The notes under the pieces: generated by a model | Told to the model about the DNA's origin: nothing | Database searches by the model: none | What the model saw: only the letters and a program-made list of their open reading frames with translations | Assembly (NCBI GenBank): GCA_900319365.1 | Contig: ONOE01000011.1 | Coordinates: 1 to 46,100 of the forward strand | Source: an uncultured bacterium | Lineage (GTDB): Bacteria; Cyanobacteriota; Vampirovibrionia; Gastranaerophilales; Gastranaerophilaceae | Reading direction: 5' to 3' | DNA: 46,100 nt | In this document: piece by piece, positions 39,424 to 46,100 of the stretch | Layout: the number at the start of each line of letters is the position of its first letter | Numbering within the stretch: position 1 is the stretch's first letter | Made by a program: the position numbers and the translations under genes

Positions 39424-39927
39424 ATGAACAGATATTTAAAAATTCAAGATATAGAGGATTCAAAAAATAAAACAATTCATTTTACGTTTGAAAATAAAAT
39501 TGACGGAATTGACTGTGTTACTCCGATAAAAGCCGAATTAACGGCAAAATCTTTGGGAGAGTTTATTGAAATAAAAGGTCATATTTCGGGAACGGTAAAT
39601 TTGGAATGTGATTTGTGTTTGGACAAATTTAAATATAAATTGGATTTTGACATAGATGAATTGTTTTCAAAAAAATCTCTTATTGATGAAGATTCGCAAA
39701 ACGGCGAAAAAGAGTACGAAATTAAGGACGGGCAGTTTGTAACTGACCTTAACGGTGCGGAGGAAATAGATATTTATGATTTATTGTATCAATCCGTAAT
39801 ATTAAATTTCCCAAATAAAAAGGTTTGTGGTATAAATTGTAAAGGGAAAGAATATTTATCACAAGATGATAATTATGACCCGAGACTGGATGTCTTTAAA
39901 AATCTCCAAATTAACCCAAAAGAATAG
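39424..39927 (+). CDS. yceD: YceD-family (DUF177) protein, partner of L32
   Basis: 167 residues. The family core LECDLCLDKFKYKLDFDIDELF near 60-81 (C-x-x-C type site) and EEIDIYDLLYQSVILNFPNKKVC near 119-141 are visible. DUF177 proteins are nearly always encoded just before rpmF and are implicated in 23S rRNA accumulation or large-subunit assembly. The gene ends 31 bases before rpmF. It lacks a Shine-Dalgarno; TAAACT 6 bases before the ATG could be a -10 for a leaderless transcript, but without a good -35. Confidence 0.88.
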   Translation: MNRYLKIQDIEDSKNKTIHFTFENKIDGIDCVTPIKAELTAKSLGEFIEIKGHISGTVNLECDLCLDKFKYKLDFDIDELFSKKSLIDEDSQNGEKEYEIKDGQFVTDLNGAEEIDIYDLLYQSVILNFPNKKVCGINCKGKEYLSQDDNYDPRLDVFKNLQINPKE

Positions 39928-39958
39928 ATAACAGTAAAAGAATAAAGGAAGGCTAAAA

Positions 39959-40297
39959 ATGGCAGTACCAAAGAAAAGAACAGGTCATTCGGCTCAAGGA
40001 AGCAGAAGATCAAATTGGAAAGCAACAAAACCGGAAACAACTAAATGCCCTAATTGTGGCGCAACAGTTTTAGCACACACCGTATGTACGGAATGCGGAA
40101 CATATAAAGGTCAACCGGTAAAATTGGCAGATAAAGTAGCAGCAGCTAAAACAGTAAAAGCTCCTAAAAAGGCAGTTAAAAAAGCGGCTCCTAAGAAAAC
40201 CTCTAAAAAAGCCGAAGCTAAAGCTGAAGAAACTAAAGAAGTAAAAGAAGAAACTAAGGCTGAAGAATCTTCAAAAGAAGATAAAAAAGCCGAGTAA
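39959..40297 (+). CDS. rpmF: 50S ribosomal protein L32 with long Lys/Ala/Glu tail
   Basis: 112 residues; residues 1-55 are a standard L32: MAVPKKRTGHSAQGSRRSNW at the start and a zinc ribbon C30-x2-C33...C43-x2-C46 within CPNCGATVLAHTVCTECGTY. A normal L32 ends soon after this. Here another 55 residues follow: first basic (KAPKKAVKKAAPKKTSKKAE), then acidic (EETKEVKEETKAEESSKEDK). The tail is low-complexity and likely disordered. AAAGGAAGG 6 bases before the ATG is a strong ribosome binding site. The order yceD-rpmF-plsX-fabH is the common bacterial arrangement. Confidence 0.95.
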   Translation: MAVPKKRTGHSAQGSRRSNWKATKPETTKCPNCGATVLAHTVCTECGTYKGQPVKLADKVAAAKTVKAPKKAVKKAAPKKTSKKAEAKAEETKEVKEETKAEESSKEDKKAE

Positions 40298-40311
40298 GTT
40301 TAGCAAGACAT

Positions 40312-40337
40312 AAGGAAAGCAGTAAAATGCTTTCCTT
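40312..40337 (+). promoter_or_regulatory. Perfect hairpin after rpmF
   Basis: AAGGAAAGCA (40312-40321) and TGCTTTCCTT (40328-40337) pair fully around GTAAAA. There is no U-tract, so it is more likely an RNA-stability or processing element, or half of a two-hairpin regulator, than a terminator. Confidence 0.5.
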
Positions 40338-40338
40338 G

Positions 40339-40381
40339 AACTTGTTACAGAGTCCGATGGTTTTGGATTTTGTAACGAGTT
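40339..40381 (+). promoter_or_regulatory. Second hairpin in the rpmF-plsX spacer
   Basis: AACTTGTTACA (40339-40349) pairs with TGTAACGAGTT (40371-40381) over 11 bp with one G-T, leaving a 21-base loop. It ends about 24 bases before the plsX ATG and could set plsX expression apart from rpmF. Confidence 0.45.
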
Positions 40382-40404
40382 TAAGGATAAATTGAAGAGG
40401 GATT

Positions 40405-41469
40405 ATGGCTAGAATAGCAATAGATGCAATGGGTGGTGATTATGCTCCCAGAAAGATAGTTGAGGGTTCTTTGTGGGCGGCTCAGGAATACGGAGTCGGC
40501 TTGGAACTTGTAGGACGTCAGGAAGATATTCAAAAAGAACTTGATCATATTCGTTCTGTCGGATATATTTTGTCAGATTGCGGAACAAAAGGCAGACAAA
40601 GAAAAATTAAAATTGATTTAGACAAGATTGATTACGTTATTACCCATGCTTCGGAAGTTATCGGTATGGGCGAGGCTGTCGGTCAGTCTATCAGAAGAAA
40701 GAAAGATTCTTCTATTGTAGCAGCCGTTAATGCGGTGGCTCAAGGAAGATGCGAAGCTGTTGTTTCTGCAGGTTCAACGGGTGCTGCTATGGCTGCAAGT
40801 CTTTTCGGTTTGGGCAGAATACATGGTATTACAAGACCGGCAATCGCCGTAACTTTACCCAGAATGGATAAGCCCGTTGTTATTATTGACGGCGGAGCTA
40901 ACAGCGATTGTACTCCGGGAATGTTAACCCAGTTTGCCGAAATGGGCGTTGCTTATGCGAAATTGAGTCTTGGAATGGACGATCCGAAAGTCGGTATTTT
41001 AAGTATCGGCGAAGAAGAAGGCAAAGGAAACGAACTTGTTAAAGAAACTTATCCAATGTTAAAGCAAATGCATGAGGACGGAAAAATTAATTTTGTCGGC
41101 AATATTGAGGGCAAAGAGGTATTTAAGGATAAAGCTGATGTCATTGTTTCTGACGGATTTTCAGGCAATATCGTATTGAAAGTAACCGAAAGCTGCTCTT
41201 TAATGTTAATCAAAATGATTAAAAACGAGTTTAAATCAGATATTTTCGGCTGCATAATCGGAATACTTGCAAAGCCTTTCGTAAAAAGATTATTAAGAAG
41301 AATCAACTGGGAAGGTTTTGGCGGCATGCTTTTGCTCGGCGTTAACGGGATCTCGGTTATTGCGCATGGCAGAAGTTCGGCTTATGCAATGAAAAATGCT
41401 GTCGGAGCTGCTGTAAGAGTATTGAATAAAGATATTAATACAAAAATTTCTGAAAGCATAAACAGATAA
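40405..41469 (+). CDS. plsX: Phosphate acyltransferase PlsX
   Basis: 354 residues. PlsX makes acyl-phosphate from acyl-ACP, the first step of phosphatidic acid synthesis through PlsY. Signatures: RIAIDAMGGDYAPRKIVEGS at the start, VISAGSTGA-type VVSAGSTGAAM near 120-130, VIIDGGANSDCTPGMLTQFA near 159-178, GILSIGEEEGKGN near 197-209, VSDGFSGNIVLK near 248-259, and GGMLLLGVNGISVIAHGRSS near 306-325. It is a peripheral membrane enzyme. GAAGAGG lies 5 bases before the ATG. fabH follows after 18 bases. Confidence 0.97.
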   Translation: MARIAIDAMGGDYAPRKIVEGSLWAAQEYGVGLELVGRQEDIQKELDHIRSVGYILSDCGTKGRQRKIKIDLDKIDYVITHASEVIGMGEAVGQSIRRKKDSSIVAAVNAVAQGRCEAVVSAGSTGAAMAASLFGLGRIHGITRPAIAVTLPRMDKPVVIIDGGANSDCTPGMLTQFAEMGVAYAKLSLGMDDPKVGILSIGEEEGKGNELVKETYPMLKQMHEDGKINFVGNIEGKEVFKDKADVIVSDGFSGNIVLKVTESCSLMLIKMIKNEFKSDIFGCIIGILAKPFVKRLLRRINWEGFGGMLLLGVNGISVIAHGRSSAYAMKNAVGAAVRVLNKDINTKISESINR

Positions 41470-41487
41470 AAGGAAACAAAAAATAGC

Positions 41488-42489
41488 ATGAAACCAACTA
41501 GAATAGCAGGTATAGGATATAGCGTACCGGAAGCGGTTATAACAAATGATGATTTAACCAAATTGTATGAAACTTCGGACGAATGGATTTACACAAGAAC
41601 CGGAATCAAAGAAAGACGTGTGGTATCGGGTAATGAAACCGCCATTGATTTAGGTTTAGATGCGGCTCAAAATGCTATGAAAAAATCAGGTTTCAAACCT
41701 GAGGATATTGATTGTATTATTTGTGCGTCTTCCGTTCCCCCTCAATTGTATCCGACACTTGCTTGCACCTTGCAAATGAAGCTCGGAATCCCGGGGAATG
41801 TTCCCGCATTTGATATGACGGCTGCTTGCACGGGGTTAATCTATGCAATGCAGGTTGCAAGAGGTTTAATCGGTTCGGGTATTTATAAAACCATTTTAAT
41901 TGTCGCTGCTGATAACAATTCAAAAATTACCGATTGGACTGATCGTTCGACTTCTATTTTATTTGGCGACGGTGCAGGTGCAATGGTTGTAACCGAAGCG
42001 CAAGACGGTATTGATGATATCATATCTTTGAAAATCAGCGCTGACGGCTCAATCGGGCATTATATTTCGACAGATATGCCGGGACAATGCTGCCCGCTTG
42101 TAAAACAGGCTGACAAAGTAGGCGACGGCAAGATTAAAATGAACGGCAAAGAGGTTTATAAATTTGCTGTTACTACGGTTCCGAAATATGTTGAAGAATG
42201 CATCGAAGCTTCAGGCATGAAATCGGAAGATATTGATTATTTAATCCCTCATCAGGCAAATCAAAGAATTATTGAAGCTATTCAAAAGAGATTAAAATAT
42301 ACTGATGACAAAGTAATTTCAAATATCAAATATTATGGCAACACATCTGCTGCATCTATTCCGATAGCTTTATGTGAGGGTGTTGAACAGGGCAAAATCA
42401 AACTCGGCACAACGGCTGTACTTTGCGGATTTGGCGCAGGCATGACATGGGGTGCTACAGTCGTAAGATTAAGAGAGGGTATTTGCTAA
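41488..42489 (+). CDS. fabH: 3-oxoacyl-ACP synthase III (KAS III)
   Basis: 333 residues. FabH condenses acetyl-CoA (or another short acyl-CoA) with malonyl-ACP to begin fatty acid synthesis. The catalytic triad is intact: Cys114 in DMTAACTGLIYA, His255 in LIPHQANQR and Asn285 in YYGNTSAASIP. GIKERRV near 39-45 is the CoA-binding arginine region. Length and motifs are standard. AAGGAA is somewhat far from the ATG (about 12 bases). It ends the yceD-rpmF-plsX-fabH group and converges on the next gene with one base between stops. Confidence 0.97.
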   Translation: MKPTRIAGIGYSVPEAVITNDDLTKLYETSDEWIYTRTGIKERRVVSGNETAIDLGLDAAQNAMKKSGFKPEDIDCIICASSVPPQLYPTLACTLQMKLGIPGNVPAFDMTAACTGLIYAMQVARGLIGSGIYKTILIVAADNNSKITDWTDRSTSILFGDGAGAMVVTEAQDGIDDIISLKISADGSIGHYISTDMPGQCCPLVKQADKVGDGKIKMNGKEVYKFAVTTVPKYVEECIEASGMKSEDIDYLIPHQANQRIIEAIQKRLKYTDDKVISNIKYYGNTSAASIPIALCEGVEQGKIKLGTTAVLCGFGAGMTWGATVVRLREGIC

Positions 42490-42490
42490 T

Positions 42491-43426
42491 TTAAAGGATA
42501 CATGCAAGCACCATAAGGATTAGTGTCCCTATTTGAACGGCTGTTGCTACATTTTGGTTCCATTTGTTGCTGTCATAGCGTGCGGAAGATTTTTGCGCTT
42601 GGATTGCGCTCGACAGTCTTTCCATTCGTTCGGAATTGCTGTCGTTTGGAAAACTTGTACCAAAAACAGATTCTTCAATTCGTGTCAAACGGTTTGAAGT
42701 CGGTTCGTTTTCAAATTTTTTGTGATAAATTTGTTTTTCGATTTTTGACAGGTTTAGAGATTTTGAACCGGACATTTTTTGAGATGAGGCAGTATTTCGG
42801 TTTAGACTCCTGTTATACAGATCATAATCAAGCGGGCTGCCGTATTCATCAAGGTGATAATCGGTTGCCATTTTGTCAGCTTCAAACGGATAGAAATCAT
42901 TTTCTTGCTGCTGCATGCCGTTTGCCATGAAACTTTGCGGCTTCAATTGAGCTTTCAGCCTGTCGGTGCGGGTCGAAAGGTCGTCTTTATCGTAGGTTTT
43001 ATTAAAAGTTTTCTTTTCAAGGTTAGATAATCTTGTTTTGAGATTTTGTCCTTTGAAATTCTTTTTAAACACCTGTTTTTCGAGTTCGTCTATAATCGGA
43101 TAGTCCATTGTTGCGGCTTCGGGCGGCTCTTTTTCTGTGAGGATAAAATCTTCGTCCTCCATAAAGGTGTCTGTTTTAGGTTTAATTTCCTGTCCCATCA
43201 GATCGGCTGATAAATCTTTTTTAAGCTTTGCAAGTCGGGTGCTTGTGCTTGCGCTTGAAGTTTTGCCGTAAACTTTTTTTTCAAGACGATTCAAACGGGT
43301 GCTGTCGCTTTCGTTTGAATATGTGAAACCATAGAGCGAATTTTCGATTTTATCAAGTGTTTGATTAGAGGCGAAAGCGCAATTGCAGCTCAAAAGCATT
43401 AAAAGGATTATAAATGATTTTTTCAT
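42491..43426 (-). CDS. Exported protein with three double R-L/L-E repeats and a C-terminal helix
   Basis: 311 residues from ATG 43426, supported by GGAG 9 bases upstream. A signal peptide (KKSFIILLMLLSCNCAFA) is followed by three similar blocks of about 49 residues: LDKIENSLYGFTYSNESDST, IDELEKQVFKKNFKGQNLKT and LSKIEKQIYHKKFENEPTSN each start one. Within a block, a unit L-x-x-I/L-E-x-x-V/I-Y/F...R-L appears twice. Unstructured linkers separate the blocks. A hydrophobic helix at the very C-terminus (VATAVQIGTLILMVLACIL) may anchor it in the membrane. I recall similar repeats in cyanobacteria and Melainabacteria proteins, but no function is known. A lipoprotein reading (C in LLSC) is possible but the site is a poor lipobox. 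Confidence 0.78.
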   Translation of the reverse strand: MKKSFIILLMLLSCNCAFASNQTLDKIENSLYGFTYSNESDSTRLNRLEKKVYGKTSSASTSTRLAKLKKDLSADLMGQEIKPKTDTFMEDEDFILTEKEPPEAATMDYPIIDELEKQVFKKNFKGQNLKTRLSNLEKKTFNKTYDKDDLSTRTDRLKAQLKPQSFMANGMQQQENDFYPFEADKMATDYHLDEYGSPLDYDLYNRSLNRNTASSQKMSGSKSLNLSKIEKQIYHKKFENEPTSNRLTRIEESVFGTSFPNDSNSERMERLSSAIQAQKSSARYDSNKWNQNVATAVQIGTLILMVLACIL

Positions 43427-43507
43427 AAAATATTTCTCCATAAAAGCAGAGTAAAATATTTTACAATCCGTTTATATTCAATAAATAAACCATTTTTTGG
43501 CAAATAA

Positions 43508-43543
43508 AAACGGTGCTTTTGTCTTATGACAAAAGCACCGTTT
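43508..43543. terminator. Strong intrinsic terminator after nifS
   Basis: AAACGGTGCTTTTGTC (43508-43523) and GACAAAAGCACCGTTT (43528-43543) form a perfect 16-bp stem with a TTAT loop. On the minus strand a TTATTT tail follows. It ends the nifU-nifS transcript, whose last stop is at 43569. Confidence 0.88.
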
Positions 43544-43568
43544 GAAATAATTTTATAATACTTTCGGA

Positions 43569-44774
43569 CTAAACGTTTGCCGTTTTCATTTCTTTAAGAG
43601 CTTGGAGTTCTTTTTGGTATGGTGAAATCTTTCTGATTTCTTCGATTGCGGCGGGAAGTTTGTCTAATACGTAATCGATTTCGGCTTCGGTTGTAAATCT
43701 GCTCAAGCTGAATCTTACGCTTCCGTGAAGTGAGGTGAACGGAACGTTCATTGCTCTTAATACGTGGCTTGGTTCAAGAGAGCCTGATGTGCAGGCTGAT
43801 CCTGAAGATGCGCAAATCCCGAGGTCAGACAAATGAAGAAGAATCAATTCGCCTTCAATGTATTCAAACCCTATGTTTGTGGTGTTGGGAACTCTTGTTG
43901 CAAGTCCGGTATTTATTCTTGCGTTATAAACTTTTTGGACAATGCCCTTTTCAAGTTTATCTCTTAATCTTGCGATTTCGGTATTTTCATATTCAAGGTT
44001 GTCAGCCGCAAGTTCGGCAGCTTTGCCTATACCTACGATGTATGGAACATTTTCCGTACCTGCTCTTTTGCCTCTTTCCTGATGACCGCCGATGATTAAT
44101 GGTGAAATCATTGTTTTAGAATTTACGTACAAAACTCCGACGCCTTTGGGGGCATGGAATTTGTGCCCTGAAATTCCGAGCATATCGATGCCCAAATCTT
44201 CAACGTTTATCGGAACTTTGCCGGCTGCCTGAACGGCATCAACGTAGAATTTTGTTTCGGGATTTTTGTTTTTGATTATTTCCGAAATCTTTTTAATCGG
44301 GTTCAGGATACCTGTTTCGTTGTTTGCAAACATAACGGAAACCAATGCTGTGTCGGGAGTAATTGCATTTTCAAGCTCGGTTAAATCAAGTTCGCCGTTT
44401 GAATTTACTCCGATGTAGTCAACTTTGTAACCGTTTTTTTCTAAGTATTTGTAAACATTCAAAACGCACGGGTGTTCAACTTTTGTTGTGATTATGTGCT
44501 TTTTGTTTTTGACCGTGCTCAAATACCCTCGTATAGCGGTGTTAGCACTTTCAGACCCGCAAGAAGTGAAGATAATTTCTTTTTCGTTTTTAGCACCTAA
44601 GAAATCTTTCAATTTCCTGCGGGCTTCTTTTATTGCGTGCGCAGGTTTTATGCTGAAATCGTACATGCTTGAAGGGTTTGCGTATTCTTCTTTAAAATAC
44701 GGCATCATAGCTTCAAGAACTTTTTCATCGATTTTTGTAGTTGCGTTGTTGTCTAAATAAATAAGTTTACTCAT
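43569..44774 (-). CDS. nifS: Cysteine desulfurase NifS/IscS type
   Basis: 401 residues, class V PLP aminotransferase fold. It removes sulfur from cysteine as a persulfide for Fe-S cluster assembly. The PLP lysine is K205 in ISGHKFHAPKGVG, the PLP-stacking His is in KVEHPCVLN near 99-107, and the persulfide-carrying Cys328 is in CASSGSACTSGSLEPSHVLR. The extended loop around that cysteine is the group I (IscS/NifS) form. It follows nifU by 2 bases, so the pair is cotranscribed. No nitrogenase genes are present; the nif names describe the family, not nitrogen fixation. Confidence 0.95.
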   Translation of the reverse strand: MSKLIYLDNNATTKIDEKVLEAMMPYFKEEYANPSSMYDFSIKPAHAIKEARRKLKDFLGAKNEKEIIFTSCGSESANTAIRGYLSTVKNKKHIITTKVEHPCVLNVYKYLEKNGYKVDYIGVNSNGELDLTELENAITPDTALVSVMFANNETGILNPIKKISEIIKNKNPETKFYVDAVQAAGKVPINVEDLGIDMLGISGHKFHAPKGVGVLYVNSKTMISPLIIGGHQERGKRAGTENVPYIVGIGKAAELAADNLEYENTEIARLRDKLEKGIVQKVYNARINTGLATRVPNTTNIGFEYIEGELILLHLSDLGICASSGSACTSGSLEPSHVLRAMNVPFTSLHGSVRFSLSRFTTEAEIDYVLDKLPAAIEEIRKISPYQKELQALKEMKTANV

Positions 44775-44776
44775 AG

Positions 44777-45619
44777 TTATTTTACCTCGATAACGTTTAT
44801 GTCGTCGCCTAAAGCATTTTTCAGGGTATTTTCAACAAAGACTTTGAGAGTCATGGTTGAATTTTTGCATCCTGAACACATGCCTTTAAGTTTTACATAA
44901 ATGTCTTTATCTTTAATGTCGACAAGCTCGATATCTCCGCCATCTTTAACGAGTTCGGGGGAAATTTGGTGCTCGATGATGTTATTTACTTTTAAGACCC
45001 ATTGAGTCGGGGTCATTTTTTCATCTTTTTTATCTTCGGTTTTTCCGCTGTAATAATCGTCGAGGATTTTTTGAATTTCACCTTTGCATCTGCCGCATCC
45101 GCCGCCTGCTTTGGTGTAGTTTGTTACTTCTTCGACGGTTTTCAGACCGTTTGTTTTGATTGCATCGAGGATAACTTTATCTGTTACCTGAAAGCAGGTA
45201 CAAATCATTTTTTCTTTGGGTTCTTTTTTGAGGTCGTCTAAATCGACGTAACCTTCGGACTTGTAGTTTTTGAAAGCATCTTCCAAAGCTTCGTAACCCA
45301 TAACCGAACAATGCATTTTTTCAGGTGGCAGCCCGCCTAATTGATCAACAATATCTTTGTTGGTAATTTTTTTAACTTCTTCAACGGGCTTGCCGATAAT
45401 CATTTCGGTTAACATACTTGATGAAGCAACGGCACTTCCGCAGCCGAAAGTTTGGAATTTTGCATCCGTAACGATGCCGTCTTTAATTTTCAAATATATT
45501 TTCAATTGATCTCCGCAGACGATAGAACCTGCTGTGCCTACGGCATCGGCATCTTCAATAACCCCGACATTTCTGGGGTGTCTGTAATGATCTATAACTT
45601 TTTCGGAATAATCCCACAT
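44777..45619 (-). CDS. nifU: NifU, three-domain Fe-S cluster scaffold
   Basis: 280 residues with the full NifU layout. Residues 1-125 are an IscU-like scaffold with Cys35, Cys60 and Cys104. Residues about 138-190 are a BFD-like [2Fe-2S] domain with Cys140, Cys142, Cys175 and Cys178 (ICTCFQV and GGGCGRCKG). Residues about 205-280 are a NifU C-terminal domain with C248-x2-C251 in KLKGMCSGCKNS. It builds clusters from sulfur delivered by NifS and passes them to apo-proteins. AAGGG lies 9 bases before the ATG. A minus-strand TATAAT (45669-45664) is a likely -10, about 45 bases upstream of the start. Confidence 0.96.
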   Translation of the reverse strand: MWDYSEKVIDHYRHPRNVGVIEDADAVGTAGSIVCGDQLKIYLKIKDGIVTDAKFQTFGCGSAVASSSMLTEMIIGKPVEEVKKITNKDIVDQLGGLPPEKMHCSVMGYEALEDAFKNYKSEGYVDLDDLKKEPKEKMICTCFQVTDKVILDAIKTNGLKTVEEVTNYTKAGGGCGRCKGEIQKILDDYYSGKTEDKKDEKMTPTQWVLKVNNIIEHQISPELVKDGGDIELVDIKDKDIYVKLKGMCSGCKNSTMTLKVFVENTLKNALGDDINVIEVK

Positions 45620-45893
45620 AATTACATTCCCTTTCTATACTTCTTACTACATTTCATGGCAATATTATAATCCAAAAAAATAAATTTTTAATTATGCTTA
45701 ATGATTATTTAATTATTGGCGGAAAATGTAAAATTGAGTGTCAAAAGTGTGATTTAGGGACAAGTATCAAGTTTAATTAAGCAAACGTATAAGCATATAT
45801 AAATAAAGTTTTTGCTGTGCGTAGGGTTGAGGAATTTTGAAAATATGTTATTATTATATATATATATAGTATTTAAGTTAAAAAGGAATTTGT
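45620..45893. other. Divergent promoter region, nifU and the right-edge gene
   Basis: 274 AT-rich bases. The minus-strand TATAAT at 45669-45664 serves nifU. On the plus strand an alternating TA run (about 45856-45867) precedes the last gene and may contain its -10. No operator-like palindrome was recognised. Confidence 0.45.
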
Positions 45894-46100
45894 ATGCAAA
45901 AAGGGTCAAGAATTAAGAGTAAAAAGAGAATTACTGTATTAAAAAGAAACTATAATAGACTAAAACCCGCTCACAATAATGCTTTCTGGAGGGGTGCAGG
46001 CTTGAAACCTCTTTCTGTAGCGGCTTTGGCGGGTCTGATAATAATCGGTACCCCTGCATTTGCATCGGATAATATTATTAATCCCCACCCCTTGGCGGAT
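45894..46100 (+). CDS. Exported protein with long-headed signal peptide, cut by right edge
   Basis: An open frame of 69 codons begins at ATG 45894 with AAGGA 7 bases upstream and runs off the window. It has an unusually long basic head (MQKGSRIKSKKRITVLKRNY and about 20 more residues) before a hydrophobic core (LKPLSVAALAGLIIIGTPAFA). Cleavage is likely after AFA, leaving SDNIINPHPLAD in view. Long N-terminal heads of this kind precede signal peptides of large surface proteins in other bacteria, so a big adhesin or autotransporter-like protein is possible but not shown. The last bases carry a GC repeat seen in the 11443-11981 spacer, so the frame could instead be broken there. Confidence 0.6.
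   Translation, partial: MQKGSRIKSKKRITVLKRNYNRLKPAHNNAFWRGAGLKPLSVAALAGLIIIGTPAFASDNIINPHPLAD

Noticed and set aside
43569..45619. Nitrogen fixation island
   Set aside because: Only nifU and nifS are present; both serve general Fe-S assembly in many non-fixing bacteria.

Overview
The window is AT-rich chromosomal DNA (roughly one third G+C by eye) that looks like a non-photosynthetic relative of the cyanobacteria, most likely a gut Gastranaerophilales (Melainabacteria / Vampirovibrionia) genome. The affiliation is inferred, not proven. It rests on a YidC carrying the long insert between its core membrane segments that I know from cyanobacterial YidC, LL-diaminopimelate aminotransferase (DapL), a three-domain NifU, folate-dependent TrmFO, a prepilin-like protein of the kind common in this group, and several lineage-type hypothetical proteins with a short F-x-G motif near the N-terminus. 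No photosynthesis genes, phage module, CRISPR array or rRNA operon were seen.

Layout. 1-94 is the start of an IS30-family transposase running off the left edge. 273-6860 holds a HEAT-repeat protein, a soluble histidine kinase, a small hypothetical, dapL, a ribbon-helix-helix regulator, hemW and a Nudix hydrolase. 6947-10561 holds rarA, deoB and a prepilin-like protein. 10558-13901 holds a tandem NADAR-like protein, a repeat-rich spacer, a phosphoribosyltransferase-like protein and an OmpR-type response regulator. 14102-16817 holds speD, a small protein, nnrD, trmL and a CDP-alcohol phosphatidyltransferase. 16976-21747 is a minus-strand envelope cluster: Gfo/Idh oxidoreductase, GT2 glycosyltransferase, dacB, a nitrilase-family amidase and a DUF374 acyltransferase. 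A structured spacer with tRNA-Pro(UGG) follows, then yidC-queA-GNAT and a lytic transglycosylase. 26249-28910 is a minus-strand CheR-like methyltransferase, a short Orn/Lys/Arg-decarboxylase-type enzyme and a PilZ protein. 29549-35039 holds a secreted protein, a PF04020-type membrane protein, tmk and two large unrecognised proteins. 35269-42489 holds trmFO, a GH57 glycosidase and the yceD-rpmF-plsX-fabH group. 42491-45619 holds a secreted repeat protein and nifS-nifU. 45894 onward starts an exported protein cut by the right edge.

How the genes fit together. Peptidoglycan and envelope work is prominent: DapL makes LL-diaminopimelate, DacB and the lytic transglycosylase remodel the wall, the GT2/Gfo-Idh/DUF374 enzymes probably modify surface glycans or lipids, YidC inserts membrane proteins, and PlsX plus FabH start phospholipid and fatty acid synthesis beside L32. 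RNA modification is served by QueA, TrmL and TrmFO. NifU and NifS assemble Fe-S clusters. SpeD, and perhaps the short PLP decarboxylase, point to polyamine metabolism. Signalling genes (kinase, response regulator, PilZ, CheR-like) are scattered and unpaired.

Less ordinary content. Some genes have promoter spacing implying leaderless mRNAs. A 102-bp repeat occurs in two inverted intergenic copies about 90% identical, one of them inside a segment bounded by 25-bp exact direct repeats. Families of palindromes and foldback repeats recur in the long spacers. The 3' end of tRNA-Pro is duplicated 170 bp downstream. Two large proteins at 31056-35039 match nothing I know; one seems to be an internal duplication in which each half begins with an F-x-G tag.
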